Source: Desulfonema limicola
GTDB lineage: Bacteria > Desulfobacterota > Desulfobacteria > Desulfobacterales > DYRC01
Length of the DNA: 13,950 bases
Direction: 5' to 3'
Assembly: GCA_020718925.1 (NCBI GenBank)
Contig: DYRC01000077.1
Span: forward strand, 1-13,950
Part shown: positions 6,970 through 13,642 of the stretch, piece after piece
How positions within the stretch are numbered: position 1 is the stretch's first letter
Layout of the letters: the number at the start of each line of letters is the position of its first letter
Program-made: the position numbers and the translations under genes
The notes under the pieces: generated by a model
What the model was told of the DNA's origin: nothing
The model's input: only the letters and a program-made list of their open reading frames with translations
The model's database searches: none

Positions 6970-7407
6970 ATGTCCAGACGGGATGATCTGCATTTTTCCA
7001 TGCGCCGAGCCCTTGAGAAAGACGGATGGACAGTCACTGACGATCCGCTGATTCTGGTACTCAGGCAGACACTTCTGAAAGCTGATCTGGGAGCAGAAAA
7101 AATATTGGCAGCTCAGAAACAGGAGTGTAAAATTGCTGTTGAGATCAAAGATTTCGACACATCTTCGGTAATCAGCGAACTGGAGAAAACAATCGGACAG
7201 CTTCAGCTTTATCAGTGGGCATTGGAAGAACATGAACCGGAACGTCAGTTATTCTTAGCCGTAAGTCATGCCGTATATGTCAGGCATTTTCAGAAACCGA
7301 TTTTTCAGATGGCGATCCGGCGAAACAGAATCAGCTTACTGATTCATGATCCTATGCGGGAGGTGATAACCCGATGGATAACTCATCAGAATATGTCAGC
7401 ATCATAA
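6970..7407 (+). CDS. xisH: XisH-like protein (fdxN excision controlling factor family)
   Basis: 145 residues, opening MSRRDDLHFSMRRALEKDGW and continuing VTDDPL, the conserved start of the XisH family (PF08814). It then has ADLGAEKILAA (38-48), IAVEIKDF (55-62), a GQLQLYQWAL helix and LFLAVSHAVY. D39 together with E58-x-K60 gives a PD-(D/E)XK nuclease-like pattern. In the cyanobacterium Anabaena, XisH and XisI are needed with the recombinase XisF for excision of the fdxN element; elsewhere the pair is common without XisF and its role is unknown. The gene follows attC site 2 with a 91-base leader and only a weak ribosome-binding site. It overlaps the next gene, xisI, by 34 bases, so the two are expressed together. 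No XisF-like recombinase is in the window. Confidence 0.88.
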   Translation: MSRRDDLHFSMRRALEKDGWTVTDDPLILVLRQTLLKADLGAEKILAAQKQECKIAVEIKDFDTSSVISELEKTIGQLQLYQWALEEHEPERQLFLAVSHAVYVRHFQKPIFQMAIRRNRISLLIHDPMREVITRWITHQNMSAS

Positions 7408-7694
7408 AAAAAACGCTGTATAATGCCGCGACAGCACAACCGCGGATACAGGCAATAAGACTCTATCCGGTCTGCGATACCGATTCGGGACATTTTCTGA
7501 TTCTGGCTACAGGCTGGGACAGAAACGGTCGGATTGACAGTGTTCTGTTTCATGCACGTCTGGTCAATCGGCAGATCATCATCGAAGAAGATAACTTTGA
7601 AGAGGGGCTGACCGGCACATTGATTGCGGCAGGAATCAGAACTGAGGATATTCTCACTGATTTTCAGCAGACGGTCGCTGTGCAGGAGGTTTAG
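7374..7694 (+). CDS. xisI: XisI-like protein, partner of XisH
   Basis: 106 residues matching the XisI family (PF08869): helical N-terminus (YVSIIKKTLYNAA), a central sheet FLILATGWDRNGRIDSVLFHARLVN, then IIIEEDNFEEGLTGTLIAAGI and RTEDILTDFQ near the end. These correspond to the usual VGW, HxxxxxGKIWIQ and LVALGVPKEDIV-like positions of the family. Start ATG 7374 has GGGAGG about ten bases upstream, inside the end of xisH. XisI is known only as the obligate genomic neighbour of XisH; an antitoxin or regulatory-subunit role is speculation. The stop lies 30 bases before the R'' of attC site 3, so xisHI form a complete two-gene cassette (6873-7767). Confidence 0.88.
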   Translation: MDNSSEYVSIIKKTLYNAATAQPRIQAIRLYPVCDTDSGHFLILATGWDRNGRIDSVLFHARLVNRQIIIEEDNFEEGLTGTLIAAGIRTEDILTDFQQTVAVQEV

Positions 7695-7724
7695 CCTGAC
7701 ACTTTTTCACAAAACACTGACGAA

Positions 7725-7773
7725 ACCTAACCATCAGTTGCAGCCGATGGAACGGCTGAACATGTTGTTATGC
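7725..7773 (+). other. attC recombination site 3
   Basis: R'' ACCTAAC at 7725-7731 and R' GTTATGC at 7767-7773 define a short (49 bp) site. Inside, GTT-G-CAGCCG on the left pairs with CGGCTG-AAC on the right, leaving one unpaired G, the classical extrahelical base of attC hairpins. ACCTAAC is the exact reverse complement of GTTAGGT, the core that opens this xisHI cassette at 6872-6878. Confidence 0.8.
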
Positions 7774-7847
7774 CGTTTCATGTTTCACAAAATAAGGCGG
7801 CGATAAGAAATAGCTACATTTATCTGCTTTGAATATCAGGCATAAAC

Positions 7848-8141
7848 ATGAAATTTGAGTGGGATACAGAGAAAGAGAAAATCAACATAAAGAAACGTGG
7901 AATAACATTTGAACAGGCTTCATATGTTTTTGCGGATCCTTTTGCTTTGAGCAGATACGATGATGAACACTCGGAAGACGAAGACAGATGGATATTGCTG
8001 GGAAAATCGTTGAGCGAATCCGTTCTTGTTGTTGTGCATACATTCAGAAATGATGACGGCGCAGAGATTGTCAGAATCATCAGTGCCAGAAAAGCGATAA
8101 AAAAAGAGAAACAGGCATATCATAAAAGGTGTCCGAAATGA
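7848..8141 (+). CDS. brnT: BrnT-type ribonuclease toxin
   Basis: 97-residue protein of the BrnT family (PF04365), type II toxins with an RNase fold. Family landmarks are FEWDTEKEKINIKKRGITFEQA at the start (shown in part: FEWD, KRGI), then FADPFAL, a DDEHSEDEDRW stretch, LLGKS, LVVVHTFR and the strongly conserved RIISARKAIKKEKQAY near the C-terminus. The length is usual. ATG 7848 is the natural start, though only a weak CAGG precedes it. Its stop overlaps the start of the downstream antitoxin gene (ATGA at 8138-8141), so the pair is translationally coupled, with the usual toxin-first brnTA order. Known BrnT proteins arrest translation and are neutralised and autoregulated by BrnA. It is in a cassette of its own between attC sites 3 and 4. 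Confidence 0.92.
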   Translation: MKFEWDTEKEKINIKKRGITFEQASYVFADPFALSRYDDEHSEDEDRWILLGKSLSESVLVVVHTFRNDDGAEIVRIISARKAIKKEKQAYHKRCPK

Positions 8142-8359
8142 AAGAAGAGTATGATTTTACAAATGCGGAGCAGGGTAAATTTTACAGACCGCTTGAGGAA
8201 TTGGAAATCCCGATCTATCTGGACAGGGAAGTAAGAAAATTTTTCTTTAAAAACATCAAAGGCAGGCACAGCAGTTTTTCTTTGAATAAAATTGTCAATT
8301 CGCTAATCAGGCAGGATATAGAAATTTCCAAAAAGCTGTTGCCTGAACAAACGGCATAA
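8138..8359 (+). CDS. brnA: BrnA-type ribbon-helix-helix antitoxin
   Basis: 73 residues, MKEEYDFTNAEQGKFYRPLE, then EIPIYLD as the likely DNA-contacting beta strand, a first helix (REVRKFFFKNIKG) and a second (SLNKIVNSLIRQDIEI). This is the ribbon-helix-helix layout of BrnA/CopG-like antitoxins, and the DFTNAEQGKFYRP opening is common in proteins paired with BrnT toxins. ATG 8138 is chosen over GTG 8129 because AAGGTG sits six bases before the ATG and the start then overlaps the toxin stop by four bases. The stop TAA (8357-8359) lies inside the attC core GCATAAC, typical of cassette genes. It should bind the toxin and repress the shared operon. Confidence 0.85.
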   Translation: MKEEYDFTNAEQGKFYRPLEELEIPIYLDREVRKFFFKNIKGRHSSFSLNKIVNSLIRQDIEISKKLLPEQTA

Positions 8360-8413
8360 CCCGTCATTCAACCGGATAGGCTATCCGCCCTGCCGGTTAA
8401 TTCGTTGTTAGGT
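8354..8413 (+). other. attC recombination site 4 (3' end of array)
   Basis: R'' GCATAAC at 8354-8360 and R' GTTAGGT at 8407-8413, 60 bp in all. The arms AACCGG and CCGGTT pair, and an inner hairpin GGATAG/CTATCC caps the structure. GCATAAC is the exact reverse complement of GTTATGC, the core opening this brnTA cassette at 7767-7773. The trailing GTTAGGT would come from a further cassette that is no longer present. Confidence 0.8.
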
Positions 8414-8546
8414 GGCACAGCAGTCATGTGTCGGTCGCCTTTATCAGTCCATCGGGCTATGCTCTTGCCCAAAGCTCCGAGCGCAACTTCCATGCTGTTA
8501 TTTTCAAACTCCTGATTGACGGACTGCTTACGCATTGATATATCTT
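8414..8546. other. Residual sequence between last attC and right MITE
   Basis: No ORF with a ribosome-binding site on the plus strand and no further attC. On the minus strand a frame is open through this stretch (see rejected items), but it crosses both the MITE end and the attC. This is probably the remainder of a lost cassette or of the original array flank. Confidence 0.4.
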
Positions 8547-8749
8547 CAGGGCTGTTCACTTCTGTCAACTCTTTAAAAATATAACATATCTTCAGCATAT
8601 CCCGAAATCAGTTCCGGGATAACCGCCGATTTGCCGTTTCATCTGAGAAATATTACCGTACAACCCGGATATAAAAACCCGGTATTGACAGAGCATTTAA
8701 AAATTTTATCCTGAATAATAAAGATATTGTTCGGTATTGAACAGCCCTG
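8547..8749. repeat. Right MITE-like element (203 bp)
   Basis: CAGGGCTGTTCA at 8547-8558 is a perfect inverted repeat of TGAACAGCCCTG at 8738-8749, and both match the ends of the left element. Inside is another inverted repeat, TATCCCG (8598-8604) with CGGGATA (8615-8621), and a near-copy of the subterminal bases (CGGTATTGACAG at 8680-8691 versus CGGTATTGAACAG at 8732-8744). There is no convincing ORF. The outer end abuts the 11-bp direct repeat. It is longer than and internally unlike the left element, although TTCTGTCAA occurs in both. Confidence 0.6.
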
Positions 8750-8773
8750 GGGGTATAAAAGCAGATATTTTAA

Positions 8774-8803
8774 TTGACAAAGACAATGCTTGCTATTAAA
8801 CTC
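8774..8803 (+). promoter_or_regulatory. Possible promoter of speB-livF operon
   Basis: TTGACA at 8774-8779 with TAAACT at 8798-8803 (18-base spacer) would start transcription about 20 bases before the ATG at 8831. It lies just outside the inserted element. The -10 match is mediocre. A second weak candidate inside the right MITE is TTGACA 8685-8690 with TATCCT 8707-8712, so the insertion may have changed expression of this operon. Confidence 0.35.
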
Positions 8804-8830
8804 CGTTATTTTTTATCATCATATAATTCT

Positions 8831-9724
8831 ATGAAACCATTTATTCCTTTTGGCGGAAATATCGTTCAGACAGACATCGGTCAGTCCGGGATTGTCGTGC
8901 TTCCTTTGTGTTACGAAGGCGCGGTATCTTACGGAACCGGCACGGGTGAAGCACCCCTTCATTTTCTTGAGGCTTCGGAACAACTGGAAACAATAGATGA
9001 AGAGACTCTGACCGATTGGAGTCTTCTCAATATCCATACGCTCGCGCCTTTTTTTCCGTCCTCTGATCCGGAAACCGCCGTTATGCAGATGAAAGATGCT
9101 GCCAAAGCGGTGTTGGAACAGAAGAAATTTTTATTATCTGTCGGCGGAGATCATGCGATTGCCATAGGTCCGATCATGGCTGCGGCAGATATCTTTTCCA
9201 ATATCGGCGTGCTTCAGATTGATGCTCATGCGGATTTGAGAGACGAATGGAACGGCAGCCGCTATAATCATGCCTGCGTGATGCGCCGGGTGGCAGATGA
9301 TATGAAACTTCCGTTTGTGCAGGTGGGCATCCGCTCTTTTTCGCCGGAAGAAAAAGAATATATCCGGCATCATCATCTTGCGCCGGTTTATGCCCATACC
9401 ATTGATTCATCGGATCAGACTTGGATGGAAAAAGCAGTTGAGCTGCTTCCGGAAAATGTCTATCTGAGCATAGACCTTGACGGGCTTGATCCGTCTGTGA
9501 TTCCCGGAACCGGAACACCTGAACCGGGCGGGTTGTCTTATCGGCAACTGATCGGGCTGATTAAAACGCTGTCCCGAAAGCGGAACGTGATTGCGGCGGA
9601 CTTATGTGAGCTTGCCAAAATTCCCGGAACTCAGGTTTCCGAATATACTGCCGTAAAAATTGCCACAAAGATTTTCGTATTTTGCCGAAATACCGAGCCA
9701 TCCTGTTATGTTGCGTCTGGTTAA
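8831..9724 (+). CDS. speB: Agmatinase/arginase-family ureohydrolase
   Basis: 297-residue Mn-dependent ureohydrolase, most like agmatinase (agmatine to putrescine and urea). All metal ligands are visible: GGDH (H108), DAHADLR (D131, H133, D135) and SIDLDGLDPS (D215, D217). Further family features are the YNHACVMRR loop, VGIRSFS, GTGTPEPGGLSYRQL and a C-terminal E260 in DLCELAK. Other guanidino substrates (guanidinobutyrate, formimidoglutamate) cannot be excluded. Start ATG 8831 (MKPFIPFGG) is preferred. A TTG at 8774 would extend the frame by 19 residues, but that TTG belongs to a likely -35 box. Neither start has a strong ribosome-binding site. The gene overlaps livF by 17 nt, so guanidino-compound degradation may be linked to amino-acid uptake. 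Confidence 0.88.
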   Translation: MKPFIPFGGNIVQTDIGQSGIVVLPLCYEGAVSYGTGTGEAPLHFLEASEQLETIDEETLTDWSLLNIHTLAPFFPSSDPETAVMQMKDAAKAVLEQKKFLLSVGGDHAIAIGPIMAAADIFSNIGVLQIDAHADLRDEWNGSRYNHACVMRRVADDMKLPFVQVGIRSFSPEEKEYIRHHHLAPVYAHTIDSSDQTWMEKAVELLPENVYLSIDLDGLDPSVIPGTGTPEPGGLSYRQLIGLIKTLSRKRNVIAADLCELAKIPGTQVSEYTAVKIATKIFVFCRNTEPSCYVASG

Positions 9725-10451
9725 TATCAATTGTTTTTATAAAACGATTCACGCGCTCAAAGATATTTCGCTTCATGTGGAAGAGCAGGAGATTGTGGTG
9801 CTGATCGGCGCAAACGGCGCGGGAAAAACAACGCTTCTCAAATCCATTGCCGGGCTGCTTCGCCCCAGAAGCGGAACAATCCGGTTTCAGGACAGGCAGA
9901 TAGAAGCATGGGCTTCGCCGAAGATTGTGGCATCCGGCATATCACTGGTTCCTGAAGGAAGACAGATATTTTCACGCCTCAGTGTGATGGATAATCTGCT
10001 GCTGGGCGCGTATCACCGGATGATGACATCAGATAATGATGTTGAGCCGGATATTGAGATGGCATTTGATTTGTTTCCTGTTTTATATAACAGAAAAGAT
10101 CAGCCGGGCGGAACCCTGAGCGGCGGGGAGCAGCAGATGCTTGCCATTGGGCGGGCGTTGATGGCAAAACCGAAAATATTGCTGTTAGATGAGCCGTCTA
10201 TGGGACTTGCGCCGCTGATTGTAAGTGAGATTTTCACGATTATCAAAGAATTGCGGGAACGCGGGGCAACCATTCTGCTGGTCGAACAGAATGCCAAAAA
10301 AGCCTTATCTGTTGCAGACAGGGGCTATGTGCTTGAAACCGGCAGAATCGTTATTGAAGGCAGCTCTGAAGAACTGATTGAAAATCAGGCTGTGCAGAAA
10401 GCGTATATGGGAAAGTCTCGCCAGCCCTTTCATCATAAACTTTGTAACTGA
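9708..10451 (+). CDS. livF: Branched-chain amino acid ABC transporter ATP-binding protein (LivF type)
   Basis: 247-residue ABC ATPase. It has Walker A GANGAGKT (34-41), Q-loop region VPEGRQIFSRLSVMDNL (81-97, the VPEGR motif is typical of LivF), signature LSGGEQQMLAIGRALM (137-152), Walker B ILLLDEPSMGLAP (157-169) and the switch histidine position replaced by Q in LVEQNAKKAL, as usual in LivF. It would power uptake by a LivHM permease at the inner membrane. ATG 9708 is inside the end of the upstream agmatinase gene (17-nt overlap). An upstream in-frame start at 9660 would add 16 residues without family likeness. The stop overlaps the ribosome-binding site of the next gene. The usual livG, livH and livM genes are absent, so the complex must be completed by genes elsewhere. 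Confidence 0.92.
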   Translation: MLRLVNINCFYKTIHALKDISLHVEEQEIVVLIGANGAGKTTLLKSIAGLLRPRSGTIRFQDRQIEAWASPKIVASGISLVPEGRQIFSRLSVMDNLLLGAYHRMMTSDNDVEPDIEMAFDLFPVLYNRKDQPGGTLSGGEQQMLAIGRALMAKPKILLLDEPSMGLAPLIVSEIFTIIKELRERGATILLVEQNAKKALSVADRGYVLETGRIVIEGSSEELIENQAVQKAYMGKSRQPFHHKLCN

Positions 10452-10462
10452 AGGTGAATATT

Positions 10463-11602
10463 ATGAAAAAACTTATGATTCTGTTTGCCGCGTTGAGCGT
10501 GTTGTCCTGTCCCGGATGGCTGTCCGCACAGGAGCCGATTAAAATCGGATGCCTGTTTGATCTTTCCGGTCCTGCGGGACATATCGGTATGCCCTCAAAA
10601 TATGTGGCAGAAATGCTGTCTGAGCGCCTGAATAAATCCGGCGGAATCAAGGGGCGCCCCATCAAGCTGATTTTCGGGGATTCTGAAAGCAATCCGGGCA
10701 AAGCGGCTATTGAAGCAAAGCGGCTTGTGGAAAATGAACAGGTGGTTGCTCTGATTGGTCCCACAAGAACCGATTCCTGCATGGCGATCATCAATTTTAT
10801 TGAAAAAGCAGGCGTTCCTACCATAGCCTGCGTGGGTGGTACGCCGCCGGTAAATCCGGTACGCAAATGGGTGTTCAAATCTCCGCAGAAAACCGTAACT
10901 GCCGTTGAAAAGATTTATCAGTATTTTCAGAAGCAAGGCATTAAAAAGATAGCGGTGATCAATGCAACGGACAAATTCGGACAGGAAGGCGAAGAGTCGC
11001 TCAAGGCATTGGCTGAAAAATACGGGATCACGATTGTAGCTCAGGAAAAATTTGATGTCTCGGATGTGGATATGACGGTTCAGTTGAGCAAAATCAAAGC
11101 TGCGGACGCTCAGGCGTTGGTATGCTGGACTATCGGACCTTCCGGTTCTATGGTTGCCAAAAATGTAAAGCAACTGTCTTATACGATTCCGCTGATTCAA
11201 TGTCATGGGCTGCCGGATCCCAAATATATCGAACTTGCAGGCGATGCTGCCGAGGGAACGATTATGCCTTCCACCAAACTGATGGTAGCAGAACAGTTGC
11301 CGGATAGCGATCCGCAGAAGAAACTGCTGCTGGACTTTATCCATGAATATGAAAATGTCCGCAAATACGGCAAGGTGAACACCCATTCAGGCTATGCGTG
11401 GGATGCGCTGATGCTGGCTGCCGATGCGATGAAAACCGCCGGAACGGATAAAGACAAGCTAAGATCAGGCATTGAAACTGCCAAAAACTATATCGGCATC
11501 AGCGGCATATATAATATGTCGCCCGAAGATCATTGCGGGCTGGGATTAGATTCAATGGTCATGGTAAAGGTCGAAGGCAAAAAGTTCAAGCTGATCGAAT
11601 AA
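10463..11602 (+). CDS. livK: Branched-chain amino acid-type ABC transporter substrate-binding protein
   Basis: 379 residues, Peripla_BP_6 (LivJ/LivK) family, periplasmic. The signal peptide MKKLMILFAALSVLS...WLSA is cleaved about after residue 22, just before QEPIKIG; C16 makes a poor lipobox, so I favour a soluble protein. The mature start IKIGCLFDLSGPAGHIG is the classical lobe-1 opening. It is followed by LSERLNKSGGIKGRPIKLIFGDSESNPGKA (residues in parts: NKSGGIKGRP), LIGPTRTDS, VPTIACVGG and KIAVINATDKFGQEG. ATG 10463 is chosen because AAGGTG (10451-10456) is six bases upstream; GTG 10454 lies within that site. The ligand may be a hydrophobic or other amino acid, or an agmatine-related compound given the neighbour; it cannot be told from sequence. 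The operon ends after it with a hairpin. Confidence 0.9.
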   Translation: MKKLMILFAALSVLSCPGWLSAQEPIKIGCLFDLSGPAGHIGMPSKYVAEMLSERLNKSGGIKGRPIKLIFGDSESNPGKAAIEAKRLVENEQVVALIGPTRTDSCMAIINFIEKAGVPTIACVGGTPPVNPVRKWVFKSPQKTVTAVEKIYQYFQKQGIKKIAVINATDKFGQEGEESLKALAEKYGITIVAQEKFDVSDVDMTVQLSKIKAADAQALVCWTIGPSGSMVAKNVKQLSYTIPLIQCHGLPDPKYIELAGDAAEGTIMPSTKLMVAEQLPDSDPQKKLLLDFIHEYENVRKYGKVNTHSGYAWDALMLAADAMKTAGTDKDKLRSGIETAKNYIGISGIYNMSPEDHCGLGLDSMVMVKVEGKKFKLIE

Positions 11603-11608
11603 TATCAA

Positions 11609-11641
11609 AGCCTGCCCGCTTTTTGATGCGGCAGGCTCTTT
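11609..11641 (+). terminator. Hairpin terminator after livK
   Basis: AGCCTGCC (11609-11616) pairs perfectly with GGCAGGCT (11630-11637), with two further pairs (GC with GC) after a bulged C, and is followed by a short CTTT. The T-run is weak, but the position seven bases after the stop and the stable stem fit an intrinsic terminator of the speB-livF-livK operon. Confidence 0.65.
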
Positions 11642-11704
11642 ACAAGTTTATCGGTTCAGGATATATAGCCTGAAAATTACAAATTCAAACAGAGGTGAAA
11701 GCTC

Positions 11705-13618
11705 ATGCTCAAATTAATGCGAACTCATGCAACCAGTTGGGTGATTAAAATCATATTAGGGGCGATTGTTTTGGTATTTGTGTTCTGGGGTGTCGGAACA
11801 TTCAGTTCCCGCCCTGAGAACAAGGCTGCCACAGTCAACGGAGAAGTCATCAGTCAGGAAGATTACAGAGAATCTTATAACAATCTTCTTGAACAGTATC
11901 GCCAGCGATTCGGCGGCAATCTGAACGAAGATATGCTGAAGATGCTCAATCTGAAAAAGCAGGCATTGGATCAGTTGATAGATCGGAATCTGATGCGCCG
12001 GGAAGCATTAAAGCTTGATTTCCGGGTCTCTGATAAAGAAATAGCGGACTTTGTTCAAAAAACAGAAGCATTTCAGGAAAACGGCGCGTTCAATGAACGT
12101 AAATATAAAAACATATTGGCATATCATCATCTGACGCCGGAAAAATTTGAATCCCTTCAAAAAGATGCGATGCTGACAGATAAGCTTCGCGCCCTTATTA
12201 TAAACAATGTCAAGGTGTCGGATGAAGAAGCGCGGGAATGGTATAAATGGAACGATGCGTCTGTTCGCATAGATTATGCCCTGTTCAAGCCGGATAAATA
12301 TCAGGACATCAAGCCTACTGATGAAGAGGTAACGGCGTATTTTGATAAAAATAAAACAAAGTATAAAACCGAAGCCAAAGTCAGAATTGAATTTTTACAT
12401 TTCAAACCGGACATTTATAGCTCAAGAGTAACGGTTACGGATGAAGAAATCCGGGAGTATTATGAAAATAATGCCAAAGAGTTTGAAAATCCGAAAAAGG
12501 TATCTGCCCGGCATATTATGATAAAGGTGGATAAAGGCAGCGATGCCAATATCATAGAGGAAAAAAAGAAAAAAGCCGTTGAGGTCTATGAGAAAGTCAA
12601 AGCCGGAGGCGATTTTACAGAACTTGCCAAAACCCATTCGGAAGACCCCGGCTCCAAAGACAAAGGCGGAGAACTGGGCGAATTTACACAAGATAGAATG
12701 GTAAAGCCTTTTGCGGATAAAGCATTCTCCATGAATGCCGGAGAGATCAGCGAACCGGTGCTGACGGATTTCGGCTGGCATATTATCAAAGTTGAAAAGG
12801 TAACCGAAGCTTCAACAACATCTTTGGATGATGCCAAAGAAAAGATACGCAAAAAAATGACCGATGATCGGGCAAAGAGCCTTGCATACGACGAAGCCGA
12901 AGCAGTGTATGGCACCCTTCCCAGAAGCGAAGATATGGCAAAAGCTGTCCAAGCCAAAAACCTGACGGTCGTTAAAACAGAATTTTTGGAGCGCAAAGAT
13001 ATCCTTGAAAAAAAGGATAAATATAACGGCATTGAAAACCGTTCAAAATTGGCGACGCTTGTTTTCAGCCTCAATCTGTTGGAACTCAGTGAGATTGAAG
13101 ATTTGGGAGACGGGTATTATATTGTACAGGTACTTGAAAAAATTCCCGAAGCTACGGCAGAGTTCAAAGATGTTGCGGAAAAGGTGAAAGCTGAACTGAC
13201 TAAGGAAAAGCAGAATGAAAAAGCTGAAAAAGACGCCAAAGATTTTCTGGATACTTTGAAAAAAGGCGTTTCTTTGGAAGAAGCAGGCAAAACAGCCGGT
13301 GTTGAGGTGAAAGCCACCGACTTCTTCAGCCGGAATAAGCCGATTCCTGTTCTCGGCAATGAGCGTGAGGTGTCTGAAAACGCATTCAATCTTTCGCTGA
13401 CTAAAAAGTTTCCTGAAAATCCTGTCAAATCAAACACAGGCTGGTATGTGATTGCCTTTAAGGAAAAGAAAGAGCCTGATGCCGAAGGGTTTGATAAAGA
13501 GAAGGACAATATTAAAAAGCGGCTGCTTCAGCAAAAACAGAGCAAGGCGTTTGAATCATGGCTGTCTCAAATCAGATCCAAAAGCGAAATCATCAGGGAA
13601 AAAGAGTTTGCAGAATAA
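11705..13618 (+). CDS. ppiD: PpiD/SurA-like peptidyl-prolyl cis-trans isomerase, membrane-anchored
   Basis: 637 residues, close to E. coli PpiD in size. A single N-terminal TM (about 11-33, SWVIKIILGAIVLVFVFWGV) anchors a large periplasmic part. It starts with a SurA-type N-terminal helical region (NGEVISQEDYRESYNNLLEQY and so on to about 170). A parvulin domain at about 265-365 has ARHIMIKV with H270, GGDFTELAKTHSEDPGSKDKG (in parts: HSEDPG, KGGELGEF) and a closing GWHIIKVE with H359. A second, divergent parvulin-like stretch may lie near 480-610 (KPIPVLGNE, TGWYVIAF). The family assists folding of secreted and outer-membrane proteins at the inner membrane. The ribosome-binding site AGAGGTGA lies about seven bases before ATG. 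It is followed 24 bases later by the small zinc-ribbon gene. Confidence 0.9.
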   Translation: MLKLMRTHATSWVIKIILGAIVLVFVFWGVGTFSSRPENKAATVNGEVISQEDYRESYNNLLEQYRQRFGGNLNEDMLKMLNLKKQALDQLIDRNLMRREALKLDFRVSDKEIADFVQKTEAFQENGAFNERKYKNILAYHHLTPEKFESLQKDAMLTDKLRALIINNVKVSDEEAREWYKWNDASVRIDYALFKPDKYQDIKPTDEEVTAYFDKNKTKYKTEAKVRIEFLHFKPDIYSSRVTVTDEEIREYYENNAKEFENPKKVSARHIMIKVDKGSDANIIEEKKKKAVEVYEKVKAGGDFTELAKTHSEDPGSKDKGGELGEFTQDRMVKPFADKAFSMNAGEISEPVLTDFGWHIIKVEKVTEASTTSLDDAKEKIRKKMTDDRAKSLAYDEAEAVYGTLPRSEDMAKAVQAKNLTVVKTEFLERKDILEKKDKYNGIENRSKLATLVFSLNLLELSEIEDLGDGYYIVQVLEKIPEATAEFKDVAEKVKAELTKEKQNEKAEKDAKDFLDTLKKGVSLEEAGKTAGVEVKATDFFSRNKPIPVLGNEREVSENAFNLSLTKKFPENPVKSNTGWYVIAFKEKKEPDAEGFDKEKDNIKKRLLQQKQSKAFESWLSQIRSKSEIIREKEFAE

Positions 13619-13642
13619 AACTAACGACAGAGGAGGTATTTT

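Larger units (their letters stand above)
5889..8760. mobile_element. MITE-bounded composite element carrying an integron cassette array, with 11-bp target duplication
   Basis: GGGGTATAAAA occurs at 5889-5899 and again at 8750-8760, exactly flanking a 2850-bp segment (5900-8749). The ends of that segment are inverted: CAGGGCTATTCAAT at 5900-5913 and ATTGAACAGCCCTG at 8736-8749 (13 of 14 complementary). Each end belongs to a smaller inverted-repeat element (5900-6019 and 8547-8749), so the structure is composite-transposon-like. No transposase ORF lies inside, so movement would need a transposase in trans. Joining the flanks across a single copy of the 11-mer leaves rimO and speB divergent about 176 bp apart, a plausible pre-insertion site. 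An 11-bp duplication falls in the range known for the IS4 group of transposases, but the family is not determined. Cargo is three cassettes with attC sites. Confidence 0.75.

Noticed and set aside
8368..8598. 76-codon ORF on the minus strand with a fairly protein-like sequence
   Set aside because: It runs across the right MITE boundary at 8547 and ends inside attC site 4, and it has no clear ribosome-binding site. A coding remnant on the minus strand between 8414 and 8546 cannot be fully excluded.
8598..8621. Inverted repeat TATCCCG/CGGGATA as a terminator
   Set aside because: No T-run follows and no gene ends just upstream; better explained as internal structure of the right MITE.
8774..8830. 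TTG start adding 19 residues to the agmatinase
   Set aside because: No ribosome-binding site, the TTG is part of a TTGACA box, and the extra residues do not resemble the family N-terminus.
10595..11386. 263-codon minus-strand ORF antisense to livK
   Set aside because: Its composition (many F, R, H) is typical of an antisense shadow, and livK is well supported.
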